Assembly: GCA_016722285.1 (NCBI GenBank)
Contig: JADKGI010000028.1
Coordinates: forward strand, 1-51,038
From: Saprospiraceae bacterium
GTDB lineage: Bacteria > Bacteroidota > Bacteroidia > Chitinophagales > Saprospiraceae
Length of the DNA: 51,038 bases
Direction: 5' to 3'
Shown here: positions 11,089 to 18,657 of the stretch, piece by piece
Layout of the letters: every line of letters begins with the position of its first letter
How positions within the stretch are numbered: the stretch's first letter is position 1
Notes under the pieces: generated by a model
Seen by the model: only the letters and a program-made list of their open reading frames with translations
What the model was told of the DNA's origin: nothing
Database searches by the model: none
Program-made: the position numbers and the translations under genes

Positions 11089-11844
11089 ATGCCAAACGGT
11101 GGTTCAGATTGCTGTGGGACTTGTTGGTTTAACAGCAAAAATAACGGTGAGCAAGGTTATCAAGGCTCAGAAAAAGAAGGTGTTGCTATATGTACAATAA
11201 GAAATTTGGAAATTCCAGATCCTTTTTGGACATATTGCGCCAATCATCCACATCATAATCAAAACAAAATTGACTTGCCTTTAGGGCCTGTATATATAAA
11301 TGACGGTTACCCATATTCTAGAAAAGTATGGGTGAATCCGCCAGACAATGAAGAGATAAGAATAAAACTATTAGAACTTTTAGACAAAATATCTAATCAG
11401 CCAGAATTCAAATATCCATCTGAAACGGACCTTGAAGAAGAAATAATAAAGCAACTCACAGCTCTCAAAGAAAAAAGAGCAATTGATGGACTCAAAAGAA
11501 TAATAAATCTTGATATTGAAGATTACCGTAATCAAAAGAACTTCATAATCAGAAACAAATCAATTATTGTTGGACAAGCAATAGAATCGTTACTTGAAAT
11601 AACCAACGGAGAATTTATAGACGAAGTTGAGAAATTTATAAATTACGGAATTGAAGATAATACTACAGTTAACTACGACCAAGAGAATGACAATTTTGCT
11701 GCAATAAGATACCATTTAGTAAGGGGACTGAAACATTGTGAAAATCCAAAAGCAAAAGAATTATTAATGACCGCATTAAAAGATCCTCATAATGAAGTAA
11801 AAGCTTTTGCTAATGAGATACTTAACAATAAAAACGAGTGCTAA
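11089..11844 (+). CDS. Cys-rich N-terminal domain plus HEAT-like helical repeats, unknown function
   Basis: A 251-residue protein I cannot name. Residues 1-60 hold a possible metal-binding module: GGSDCCGTCWFN, then a lone CTIRN and YCANHPHHN, giving five Cys and several His in a spacing that could bind zinc or an iron-sulphur cluster. A PLGPVYI linker follows. Residues 105-250 are helical with two HEAT-like units (LKEKRAIDGLKRIINL and NPKAKELLMTALKDPHNEVKAFA). The Glu- and Lys-rich helices suggest a binding scaffold. The stop codon lies inside the attC-like core TGCTAAC. It is translationally linked to the DUF1810 gene (2-base gap) and probably shares its cassette, so a joint role is an inference from context only. 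Confidence 0.75.
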   Translation: MPNGGSDCCGTCWFNSKNNGEQGYQGSEKEGVAICTIRNLEIPDPFWTYCANHPHHNQNKIDLPLGPVYINDGYPYSRKVWVNPPDNEEIRIKLLELLDKISNQPEFKYPSETDLEEEIIKQLTALKEKRAIDGLKRIINLDIEDYRNQKNFIIRNKSIIVGQAIESLLEITNGEFIDEVEKFINYGIEDNTTVNYDQENDNFAAIRYHLVRGLKHCENPKAKELLMTALKDPHNEVKAFANEILNNKNEC

Positions 11845-11970
11845 CAGCACCTACCCAAAAGGCGGGTTTTCGTGTTCCAAAGACAGTTTTGTGGTTACTC
11901 AAACATTAGTTTTTCAAATCAAGTTTTGTGGTAAAAGTCCCGCCCTTCGGGTAGCTGCCAAACGTTGGCA
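11839..11970 (+). repeat. attC-like recombination site
   Basis: R''-like core TGCTAAC (11839-11845) and R'-like core GTTGGCA (11964-11970) bound a 132-base imperfect inverted repeat. The inner arms also pair: CTACCCAAAAGGCGGG on the left against CCCGCCCTTCGGGTAG on the right, with a few unpaired bases. This is the architecture of an integron attC (complementary outer cores, inner arms with extrahelical bases, variable centre). It separates the DUF1810/HEAT cassette from the alpha/beta hydrolase cassette. It is the best-formed site in the window. Confidence 0.7.
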
Positions 11971-11986
11971 AAAATTTGGTAAAAAC

Positions 11987-12919
11987 ATGAAGAACATAAT
12001 TATTTTTCTGATATCAATTGCTCTTTTTTCAAGTTGTAGTCAAAAAACAAAAATTACTTATACTGAAAGTGGCAGCAAAGAAATAAATGGAACAAAACTT
12101 TATTATAAAATTATTGGTAAAGGAGAACCAGTATTGATTATACATGGTGGACCTGGACTAAGTCATGATTATTTTTTACCTTGTCTCATAAGCCTAAGCG
12201 ATAAGTATAAGCTTATTTTTTATGACCAACGCGCAAGTGGTAAATCTAATTTGAATATTAGTCCTGAGTCAATAACACTTGAAAATTTTGTGAAAGATAT
12301 TGATGAACTGAGAGGTGCTTTTGGTATTAAAAAATTAAATTTGATGGCACATTCTTGGGGTGGCATGCTAGCAATGAAATATGCTTCATTGTATCCTGAC
12401 AATATTAAATCTTTAATATTAGTGAATTCTGTGGGAGCAAGTTCGGAAATAGCCACCTTAAGTAACATAGAAATAGCTAAACGCTTTACGAAAGAAGACA
12501 GTATTCAAAGATCGCAAATATTAAATTCAGAGGAATTTCAAAAGAGAAGTTCTAAAGCCATAGAATCATTAATGAAAATTGGATTCAAGCACCAATTCTA
12601 TAATAAATCATATTTAGACAGTCTTAATCTCTCACTTGATGAAAACTATATGACGAATAGTCAATTACTTCAAAATCTGGCAAAAGATTTAAAAAACTTT
12701 GATTTTCACTCTGACCTTGAAACCATTAAATGTCCTGCACTTTTAATTTATGGAGATTATGATCCTCTGACTCAGTTAGCGGCAGCTAAAATTCATGAAT
12801 CAATTCACAATTCTGAATTAATCGTATTAGATAATTGCGGGCATTTTCCGTTCATAGAAAAGCAAAATGAGTTCAATGAAGTATTGACTAATTTTATGAA
12901 ACTCAACAAAAAACGTTAG
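11987..12919 (+). CDS. Alpha/beta hydrolase lipoprotein, proline iminopeptidase-like
   Basis: A 310-residue exported hydrolase. The signal peptide MKNIIIFLISIALFSSC ends at a lipobox cysteine, so it should be membrane-anchored. The oxyanion motif HGGPG (typical of proline iminopeptidases), FYDQRASGKS, the nucleophile elbow AHSWGG, the Asp in YGDYDP and the His in NCGHFPF form a complete triad. Substrate is unproven. Proline iminopeptidase and lactone or ester hydrolases share these motifs. The longer in-frame start at 11807 is rejected because it would translate the whole attC-like site. The ATG at 11987 follows the GTTGGCA core by 16 bases. The TAG stop sits inside GTTAGCCAAC, an R''-like core, as expected for a cassette end. 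Confidence 0.85.
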   Translation: MKNIIIFLISIALFSSCSQKTKITYTESGSKEINGTKLYYKIIGKGEPVLIIHGGPGLSHDYFLPCLISLSDKYKLIFYDQRASGKSNLNISPESITLENFVKDIDELRGAFGIKKLNLMAHSWGGMLAMKYASLYPDNIKSLILVNSVGASSEIATLSNIEIAKRFTKEDSIQRSQILNSEEFQKRSSKAIESLMKIGFKHQFYNKSYLDSLNLSLDENYMTNSQLLQNLAKDLKNFDFHSDLETIKCPALLIYGDYDPLTQLAAAKIHESIHNSELIVLDNCGHFPFIEKQNEFNEVLTNFMKLNKKR

Positions 12920-13184
12920 CCAACAATGTAAATATAAAATAGGCGAAACAGTTGTGAATTCAAAATTTTTTAGCTCATTTCAAACTTTGTTCCTAACCAA
13001 AAGTTCAGTGTTCCGAAATTGGCTACTTTTTGTATAATGGACCGTTTTACTTCATTGAAAATGAGATTCGATTGTTGAATTAGTAGTTTACTTCTCCAAT
13101 TTACATCCTAAAAACTAAGTATTTGTATTAATGGATAGTTTTAAATCTATTTATTTTATATATATGCAATATTAAGATAAAAAT

Positions 13185-13445
13185 ATGGCAATTGTAAACC
13201 TTATTCCGACAGAAAAAATTATTAAACGTATTCGTTAAGAAAATCCATGGTGTATCACCAAAGAGATTCCGAGCACAAACAGCTCCATGTCTAAGAGGTT
13301 ATATTTTGATCTGCTTTATCCATTCGTACTTGAATGGAGCATAAAAAGAGCTTTAGTTCTGATGAGACCCAGACGGTTTGGTAAAACAGTTATCAGTAAG
13401 GCCCTATACACAAAACTGTTCGTCACCATAGAAAACCAAACCTAA
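13185..13445 (+). pseudogene. Remnant of AAA ATPase of the DUF4143 (AAA_14) type
   Basis: Reading from the ATG at 13185 gives NLIPTEKIIKRIR, an in-frame TAA at 13236, then in the same frame ENPWCITKEIP, RLYFDLLYPFVLE and VLMRPRRFGKTVIS before a stop at 13443. This is the N-terminal opening and Walker A region of Bacteroidota ATP-binding proteins with a DUF4143 C-terminus, usually about 400 residues. Only the first fifth remains, and the stop is a substitution rather than a frameshift, so this is a real remnant. It precedes the first HigBA pair. The upstream gap 12925-13184 shows no other gene. Confidence 0.6.
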
Positions 13446-13463
13446 AGAAATAACCCGAACTTT

Positions 13464-13495
13464 AGTTTCTAAATATGGAAACTTTATTAACTTTG
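13464..13495 (+). promoter_or_regulatory. Promoter -7 element with operator-like inverted repeat for higBA
   Basis: AGTTTC (13464-13469) and its reverse complement GAAACT (13478-13483) are centred just upstream of TAACTTTG (13488-13495), which matches the Bacteroidota -7 consensus TAnnTTTG. The toxin ATG follows 24 bases later. An inverted repeat overlapping the promoter is what HigA-type antitoxins bind to repress their own operon, so autoregulation is likely (inference). Confidence 0.5.
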
Positions 13496-13519
13496 TGACG
13501 TTTAACAAGACAATATTGA

Positions 13520-13859
13520 ATGAGATATTTTGAAACAAGATTTTTGGAAGAAGCTGAAGAGTTTATTTCCAAACTTGACTCCAAGACAATCAATTTTTTT
13601 TTACCATATTGACCTTGCTGAGCAAACGAACGACCCAAAACTTTTAAAGAAACTTCAAAATGACATTTGGGAGTTTAGAACAAAATACGGAGGACTTCAA
13701 ATTAGACTCCTTGCATTTTGGGACAAGACAGACATGAAGGAAACTTTGATAGTTGCGACCCACGGTTTCATAAAAAAGATTGACAAAGTCCAAAAAAACG
13801 AAATCGATCGAGCGCTAATACTAAAATACAATTATTTTAATAATAAAAAGAAAGAATAA
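13520..13859 (+). CDS. higB: HigB/RelE-like toxin (Gp49-like family), one frameshift
   Basis: Toxin of a type II pair, expected to be a ribosome-dependent mRNA interferase. From the ATG at 13520 the protein opens MRYFETRFLEEAEEFISKL, the normal start of this family. A run of nine T near 13601 shifts the frame. With eight T it continues into YHIDLAEQTNDPKLLKKLQ, IWEFRTKYGGLQIRLLAFWDK and ATHGFIKKIDKV, giving about 113 residues. Reading only the second frame from a TTG at 13530 gives a false N-terminus (MKQDFWKKLK). The antitoxin starts 4 bases after the stop. Toxin-first order is typical of higBA. The frameshift is probably a homopolymer error, because a broken toxin would relax selection on the antitoxin, which is intact. 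Confidence 0.8.
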
Positions 13860-13863
13860 ACAT

Positions 13864-14190
13864 ATGGCAATTAAAGAAATCAAGACTTATTCCCTTGGCG
13901 AAATGAAGGACAAGTATATCGGCAAAGTAGGAACGACTGACCGGGACGAATACGAATATGAACTTCGTATGGACGTTTTGGGAAAAATGATAAAAACAGC
14001 AAGACAAGAAAGGCACCTGACACAAGAAGAACTTGGTAAACTTATTGGCGTACAAAAAGCCCAAATTTCCAAACTCGAAAGCAGTGCAAACAGTGCGACA
14101 ATTGACACTATTTTGAAAGTGTTTAAAGCATTAAAAGCAGAGATAAACTTTAATGTAAAACTTGAAGACAACTTTATTAAACTCGTGTGA
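13864..14190 (+). CDS. higA: HigA-type antitoxin, XRE HTH
   Basis: A 108-residue antitoxin. The N-terminal 40 residues (IKTYSLGEMKDKYIGKVGT) form the toxin-contact region seen in this subfamily. Residues 45-95 are a XRE helix-turn-helix (KMIKTARQERHLTQEELGKLIGVQKAQISKLESS). It neutralises the toxin upstream and should repress the operon through the inverted repeat at 13464-13483. The gap to the toxin is 4 bases. The stop is followed within 20 bases by the GCACAAC core of a possible attC, consistent with a self-contained toxin-antitoxin cassette. Confidence 0.9.
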   Translation: MAIKEIKTYSLGEMKDKYIGKVGTTDRDEYEYELRMDVLGKMIKTARQERHLTQEELGKLIGVQKAQISKLESSANSATIDTILKVFKALKAEINFNVKLEDNFIKLV

Positions 14191-14208
14191 CAAAAAAGAA
14201 TGCCGGAC

Positions 14209-14277
14209 GCACAACAAATGGTATTCGATAATATACCCTAAACAGGCATACTAGGCTTAAAGAAACACGTTACAACC
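14209..14277 (+). repeat. Possible degenerate attC site
   Basis: GCACAAC (14209-14215) soon after the higA stop could be an R'' core, and GTTACAACC (14269-14277), 13 bases before the next ATG, could be an R' core. The inner arms pair poorly, so this is placed mainly by position between two genes. Confidence 0.3.
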
Positions 14278-14290
14278 AATAAAAAAAGAT

Positions 14291-15406
14291 ATGAAAAACT
14301 TAATTATTATTCCTTTTATAATACTCCAATACTTTGCAACTGCCCAGGAAATTAAATTTATCTCCAATTCCAGATTGGTATTAGGTGGCACAAAAGACAA
14401 ATCTGCTTCGATAAGTGCCGGAGATATAGACAATGATGGAGACATGGATGTAGTAGTGGCAAATGGCAGGCATTGGCCACAGCCTAATATGGTATTCTTC
14501 AATAATGGAGATGGAATTTTCACAGTTTCCAAATTGCTTGACAATATAAGTGAGACCAGTTATGCCACTGAATTGGCTGATTTTGATGGCGACGGAGATT
14601 TGGATGTGGCTGTTGGCAATGATATGGCTCCCAATGCGATTTACCTGAATAATGGAAGAGGTGATTTTTTGAGATCCGGTACTTTTGGCGAAGCATATTC
14701 TCCGACAAGAAATTTAAAAACAGCTGATATTGACAATGATGGAGATATAGACATTCTCATTACTAATAGAGGAACAGAAAATGAAATATGCTTAAATAAC
14801 GGAAAGGGGGAATTTAATGAAATAGTAAAATTCGGCTCAATAGATGACTCAACAATTGATGTCGATCTCGCAGATATCAACAACGATGGGCTTAAGGATT
14901 TAATTTTAGCCAACAGGGATGGACAGCAAAACTACATCTATCTGAATGATGGGAAATTAAACTTTACAAATAAAATCCCGTTCGGTAGTGGAACAGATGA
15001 AACAAGATCAGTAGGCGTAATTGATATTGATAATGATGGTTATCCGGATATTATCACTGCAAACATCGAAGAACCAAATGTCATTTACTTTGGAAATAAT
15101 GAAATGAATTATACCAGAAAAGTGGTTTTTGATAGTACTCATAATAATTCATACTCTTTAGATTTTGGAGATCTGGATGGTAACGGAAGTGTTGACATCG
15201 TTATAGCCAATGCGGGACAACCAAATGACGTCTTTTTAAACTTTGAAAATGGAAGCAGGTGGAAGAGAATGATGCTTAATGACGAAAAGCTGGAAACATA
15301 TGATATCATTCTTGTGGACTTAAATAACGATAACAGATTAGACATTATAGAAAGTAACTCAGATGATATTAATTATTTCTATCGAAATGTCTTGAAAATA
15401 AAGTAG
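14291..15406 (+). CDS. Secreted FG-GAP/VCBS repeat beta-propeller protein
   Basis: A 371-residue exported protein with signal peptide MKNLIIIPFIILQYFATAQ. Seven FG-GAP/VCBS-type blades follow, each with a calcium-binding DxDxDG-like loop: GDIDNDGDMDVVVAN, ADFDGDGDLDVAVGN, ADIDNDGDIDILITN, ADINNDGLKDLILAN, IDIDNDGYPDIITAN, GDLDGNGSVDIVIAN and VDLNNDNRLDIIESN. It probably folds as one seven-bladed calcium-dependent propeller used for binding at the surface or in the periplasm. No catalytic domain and no T9SS sorting domain are present, unlike many Bacteroidota relatives. It lies in the cassette region behind a GTTACAACC core. Ligand unknown. Confidence 0.88.
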   Translation: MKNLIIIPFIILQYFATAQEIKFISNSRLVLGGTKDKSASISAGDIDNDGDMDVVVANGRHWPQPNMVFFNNGDGIFTVSKLLDNISETSYATELADFDGDGDLDVAVGNDMAPNAIYLNNGRGDFLRSGTFGEAYSPTRNLKTADIDNDGDIDILITNRGTENEICLNNGKGEFNEIVKFGSIDDSTIDVDLADINNDGLKDLILANRDGQQNYIYLNDGKLNFTNKIPFGSGTDETRSVGVIDIDNDGYPDIITANIEEPNVIYFGNNEMNYTRKVVFDSTHNNSYSLDFGDLDGNGSVDIVIANAGQPNDVFLNFENGSRWKRMMLNDEKLETYDIILVDLNNDNRLDIIESNSDDINYFYRNVLKIK

Positions 15407-15634
15407 GATTAAAACTGGTTGCAATTACGTCTATAGCTCATTGCGATTGAATGGCTCATCAGAATTACTTCGCCGATTCGCTGCGATCGTGTTATTTCAA
15501 TTTGCAATCTTTAGGTTGGCTGGAAAACCGTAGCTGATTTACGGTAATGAACCATACAAAAAACCGGTATCTGTAACCCAATAACGACACAAACCGACAA
15601 ACAAACCGACCGTCACTGACAAAAAAACCAAACC

Positions 15635-15976
15635 ATGAATAGTAAAATATGCACCGCAACCTTAGCCATACTGACAAGTTTTTTTCAATCTTTATTTTTA
15701 GCTGAACCATCATTTCAACTTGATTGATTAAAAGAACAGTACTCATAGGAATATTATGCTTTAAATCCTTTGGAAGCCACACACTCTGGTATCGGTGACT
15801 ACAATAGCCAACTTGAAATTACTATCAGCAAAGACTATATAAAGCAAGCACCAACACGACATCAAAAATATCTTGACACCTTACGCATCATTATCAAAGC
15901 AGGTTTAACAGCCTTGGAACTATTAAATATTAATACTTACTTACAAGCTGAAGTCCTAAAACGAAAGTTTGAATAA
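15635..15976 (+). pseudogene. N-terminal remnant of a DUF885 family protein
   Basis: The frame from the ATG at 15635 opens with a signal-like KICTATLAILTSFFQSLFLA and meets stops near 15725. After a short gap, YALNPLEATHSGIGDYNSQL and KYLDTLRIIIK match the start of DUF885 proteins (about 600 residues, related to carboxypeptidase-like metalloproteins). Everything after about 110 codons is missing. The preceding 15407-15634 stretch has no gene, only a GGTTGCAATTAC motif that could be a decayed recombination core. Confidence 0.55.
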
Positions 15977-16254
15977 TTCATTGGGGTTTTATGGACCTGT
16001 CGGCCAATTCGTATTTAGTTTTTCAATACGGTTTTTCCATTTTGGAATATATCCTTATATTTGTTTGAGTATCTATAAAATCAACTTATCCTAATACCCA
16101 ATATTTGATAAACGGCACCATTCAACAAAATATTAATGACAGCATACAAAGGATATCTTCGAGTAAATAGTGCGCAGGCTGACATCAATATTCCTTTTAG
16201 TCAGCATCTATTTATAGGGGGAGTTAGATCTATATAACGACAAAAATCAAGATT
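15977..16254. other. Gap with short uncertain ORF fragment
   Basis: No recognisable gene. A 33-codon frame at 16136-16237 reads GYLRVNSAQADINIPFSQ and resembles a beta-strand-rich outer-membrane protein fragment, but it is too short to assign. GTTAGATC at 16222-16229, ahead of the next gene, is a possible cassette core. Confidence 0.35.
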
Positions 16255-17124
16255 ATGGTTTCTGGTATTCAAAAAGAAAAAGCTGAAATATTCCTGAAGT
16301 TTCATCAAGATAATGAAATTTTAGTGTTGTTGAATTCCTGGGACATCGGAAGTTCCAAATTAATAGAAGCATGTGGCTATAAAGCAATCGCAACTACAAG
16401 TATGGGAATCGCTGCCTCATTAGGTTATCCTGACTGCCAGATCATAACATTGACAGAAATGATTGAGGCTATATCAGGAATTACAAATGCCGTTAAAGTG
16501 CCTGTAACTGTGGACATAGAAGCTGGATATGGAAATAATCTAAAGGAAATAATTGATTCTGTTACAAAGATAATTGCAACCGGAATTGTTGGAATAAACA
16601 TTGAAGACAGCCTTGATTTGAATCCGGAATTAATTGAAGAGACAGAATTTTGTGAACGGATATCAGCTATACGAGCCTTATCAGATTCGCTGGGCTTTCA
16701 TTTAGTAATTAACGCAAGAACAGATTCGTTTTATACTTCATCGGGCTCTCCACATGAAAAATTAACTGAATCAATAAGGCGTGGCAATAAATACCGGGAA
16801 GCAGGTGCCGACTGTATATTTGTTCAGCCCGTTTGGGAAAAAGAAACAATTTCAACCCTGGTTAAAGAAATTAATGCACCAATAAATATCCTTTCAAACC
16901 CCACGATTGGATCAGGAATAACCCCATCTATAAGTGAATTGCAGGATTTAGGGGTTTCACGAGTAAGCCTTGGCTCAAGTTTGATGAAGGCTACTTTGGC
17001 TTTGATTAAAAGAGTTGCTGACGAACTATCGGAAAGAGGAACATACAATATTCTATTGGATTCTCTAAAGCCACTTCCAGATTCAGCAATGGCATATACA
17101 ATGACGACAAGGCTTAATAAATGA
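16255..17124 (+). CDS. Isocitrate lyase/phosphoenolpyruvate mutase family enzyme
   Basis: A 289-residue alpha/beta-barrel enzyme of the PEP mutase/isocitrate lyase superfamily, which cleaves or forms C-C or P-C bonds next to a carboxylate with Mg2+. Typical segments in order are NSWDIGSSKLIEACGYKAIATTSMGIAASLGYPD near the start, VPVTVDIEAGYG (metal-binding Asp/Glu), GIVGINIEDS and LVINARTDSF. The K-K-C-G-H signature of true isocitrate lyase is absent, so it belongs to the broad 'ICL/PEPM family' group (2-methylisocitrate lyase-like or oxaloacetate decarboxylase-like). The exact reaction cannot be given. A CTACTAAC core lies 12 bases after the stop. Confidence 0.88.
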   Translation: MVSGIQKEKAEIFLKFHQDNEILVLLNSWDIGSSKLIEACGYKAIATTSMGIAASLGYPDCQIITLTEMIEAISGITNAVKVPVTVDIEAGYGNNLKEIIDSVTKIIATGIVGINIEDSLDLNPELIEETEFCERISAIRALSDSLGFHLVINARTDSFYTSSGSPHEKLTESIRRGNKYREAGADCIFVQPVWEKETISTLVKEINAPINILSNPTIGSGITPSISELQDLGVSRVSLGSSLMKATLALIKRVADELSERGTYNILLDSLKPLPDSAMAYTMTTRLNK

Positions 17125-17554
17125 AGAACAGCTACTAACATTGTATAAAAATAAGAGCCGAAATAGTATTAAATACAGGATTATCTATACAAAAAGGACA
17201 TTTTTTTTATTAAAGAAAATGAGTTTAAAAATCACCGAAATGAAAAATTAAACTTAAATTTGTTGACTGAATCAGACAATTAATTTAAAGGGAGTCCCAA
17301 ATCTACCCAAAGCCTTTCTCAAATTTTAAATTAAGGAATCTCAATTATTAAGGTGGGTAAAGCAATTAGTGATATGTGATATGCATTTATCGGGATGAAT
17401 GGCGTTGAATAACATTTTTTATGTTAGATGCTATGCTGAATGAGAACGCTAACTTGATGCTGAGATGTTATGCATTAAAAGAGAAATTATCAAATTTTTA
17501 ATATTTGGTTTTGCATTTCTTATTTCAATATTTAACTTCTTAATTAACATCAAA
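17125..17554. other. Intergenic region, possible decayed attC material
   Basis: Begins with a CTACTAACATTGTAT motif just after the preceding stop, similar to cores after other genes here, and contains AACGCTAACTTG near 17444. No matching arm could be paired by eye and no coding sequence is recognisable. A 30-codon in-frame extension of the next gene into this gap is probably untranslated. Confidence 0.35.
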
Positions 17555-18028
17555 ATGAAAAATAGAATTATTCTTTGGCTTAACCTCTCTATGTGGTTTT
17601 TGCTTTTTGGCGGTATGCTTTTTGACATGCTGGTTGTTGCTGTCAACTGGAAATCAGGTGACATAGCTGACATTCAGCATTGGCATGACTACTTTCGCAT
17701 TACTAATCCGGGTGATTTTTTCTATGTGAAATTTGGCGTCTTGCTATTTGCAATAGTTTCTTTGCTTGCTTATTGGAAAAGCAGCAAAGCAGTTCGTTTA
17801 CTGTTAACATTAGGGCTTATCGTGATTTTTGCCGATATGGCTTTTACGATGCTTTTCTTTCTTCCAATAAATATTTACATGGACGGTTCAAATTTAGATC
17901 CTGTGTTGACACAACAAAAAGCCAATTCATGGTTTACAACCAACTATTTAAGGATACTTCTTGACTTTGTTGGGCTCTATTTTGCAGCCAGAGCATTACA
18001 TAAATCTTATGTTGAAACATACGTCTAA
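17555..18028 (+). CDS. Small integral membrane protein, DUF1772-like
   Basis: From the ATG at 17555 the product has 157 residues and four hydrophobic segments: about 5-25 (WLNLSMWFLLFGGMLFDMLV), 60-78 (KFGVLLFAIVSLLAYW), 85-105 (LLLTLGLIVIFADMAFTMLF) and 137-150. A conserved-looking polar loop FFLPINIYM precedes the last segment. The pattern resembles DUF1772 (anthrone oxygenase-like) four-helix membrane proteins, but this rests on topology and a few residues. An upstream in-frame start at 17465 would add a fifth hydrophobic stretch and is less likely. Confidence 0.65.
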   Translation: MKNRIILWLNLSMWFLLFGGMLFDMLVVAVNWKSGDIADIQHWHDYFRITNPGDFFYVKFGVLLFAIVSLLAYWKSSKAVRLLLTLGLIVIFADMAFTMLFFLPINIYMDGSNLDPVLTQQKANSWFTTNYLRILLDFVGLYFAARALHKSYVETYV

Positions 18029-18657
18029 AAAATAGCATCAAAAATGTCTATTATACCAGTAATGCAGAAAGTTTTGTTTAACTAAAAGAAGAGGACAAAA
18101 TAAGCAGGCACATACTTCCAGCATAAAATACGGTTGGCAAGATAATCACCGGATATAGGCGGATAGTCTTTATAAAATATCACATTGAATTATATCAATA
18201 TTGCCGTTTCATAATTATCAATAGAGTTAAAACTTTTCGTAAAACCTATGTTGATATAAAGTGAAAATCGCCAGATAACAGCATTCGGTGTACCACAAAC
18301 AAGCACCATCAGTATCATCAATGACTTTTCAAAACAGTCCTTAAAATTTCGCAATGAAATTATGATAAAAAAAACTCATCCATCACGATAATATGATTAG
18401 ATTTGACAGACGAATAAGCCATATTTCTAAAGTGATCGCAAAATTCAGTCGGAGTCTTTCCTATAACCTATGTTTTGGTATTCAACCTAACTATGGGCAT
18501 GCAGCCCAACTTGATGCCAAAGATTCGATAATGCATGATGAAATGGTCATTTGGCCAATGAGGATGATGCCTTTTGGTAAATGTCATTTTTCCGAGTTTG
18601 TTGTTTGGGTGTTCATTAAATTTCCTTTGTGTTTGTATTCTATAAAGTATAAAAAAT
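18029..18657. other. Intergenic, no gene recognised
   Basis: Contains GGTTGGCAAG near 18130, an R'-like core after an AT-rich stretch, consistent with a worn cassette junction. Open frames on both strands (for example plus 18393-18674) show no known family and overlap the next gene. Nothing else seen. Confidence 0.4.

Noticed and set aside
12918..13026. attC site after the alpha/beta hydrolase
   Set aside because: GTTAGCCAAC gives a good R'' core, but the only candidate partner (AATTGGCTAC near 13017) has no matching inner arms, so it is not listed as a site.
15492..15782. Minus-strand 96-codon frame
   Set aside because: No family features. It overlaps the DUF885 remnant on the other strand, and its composition is not gene-like.
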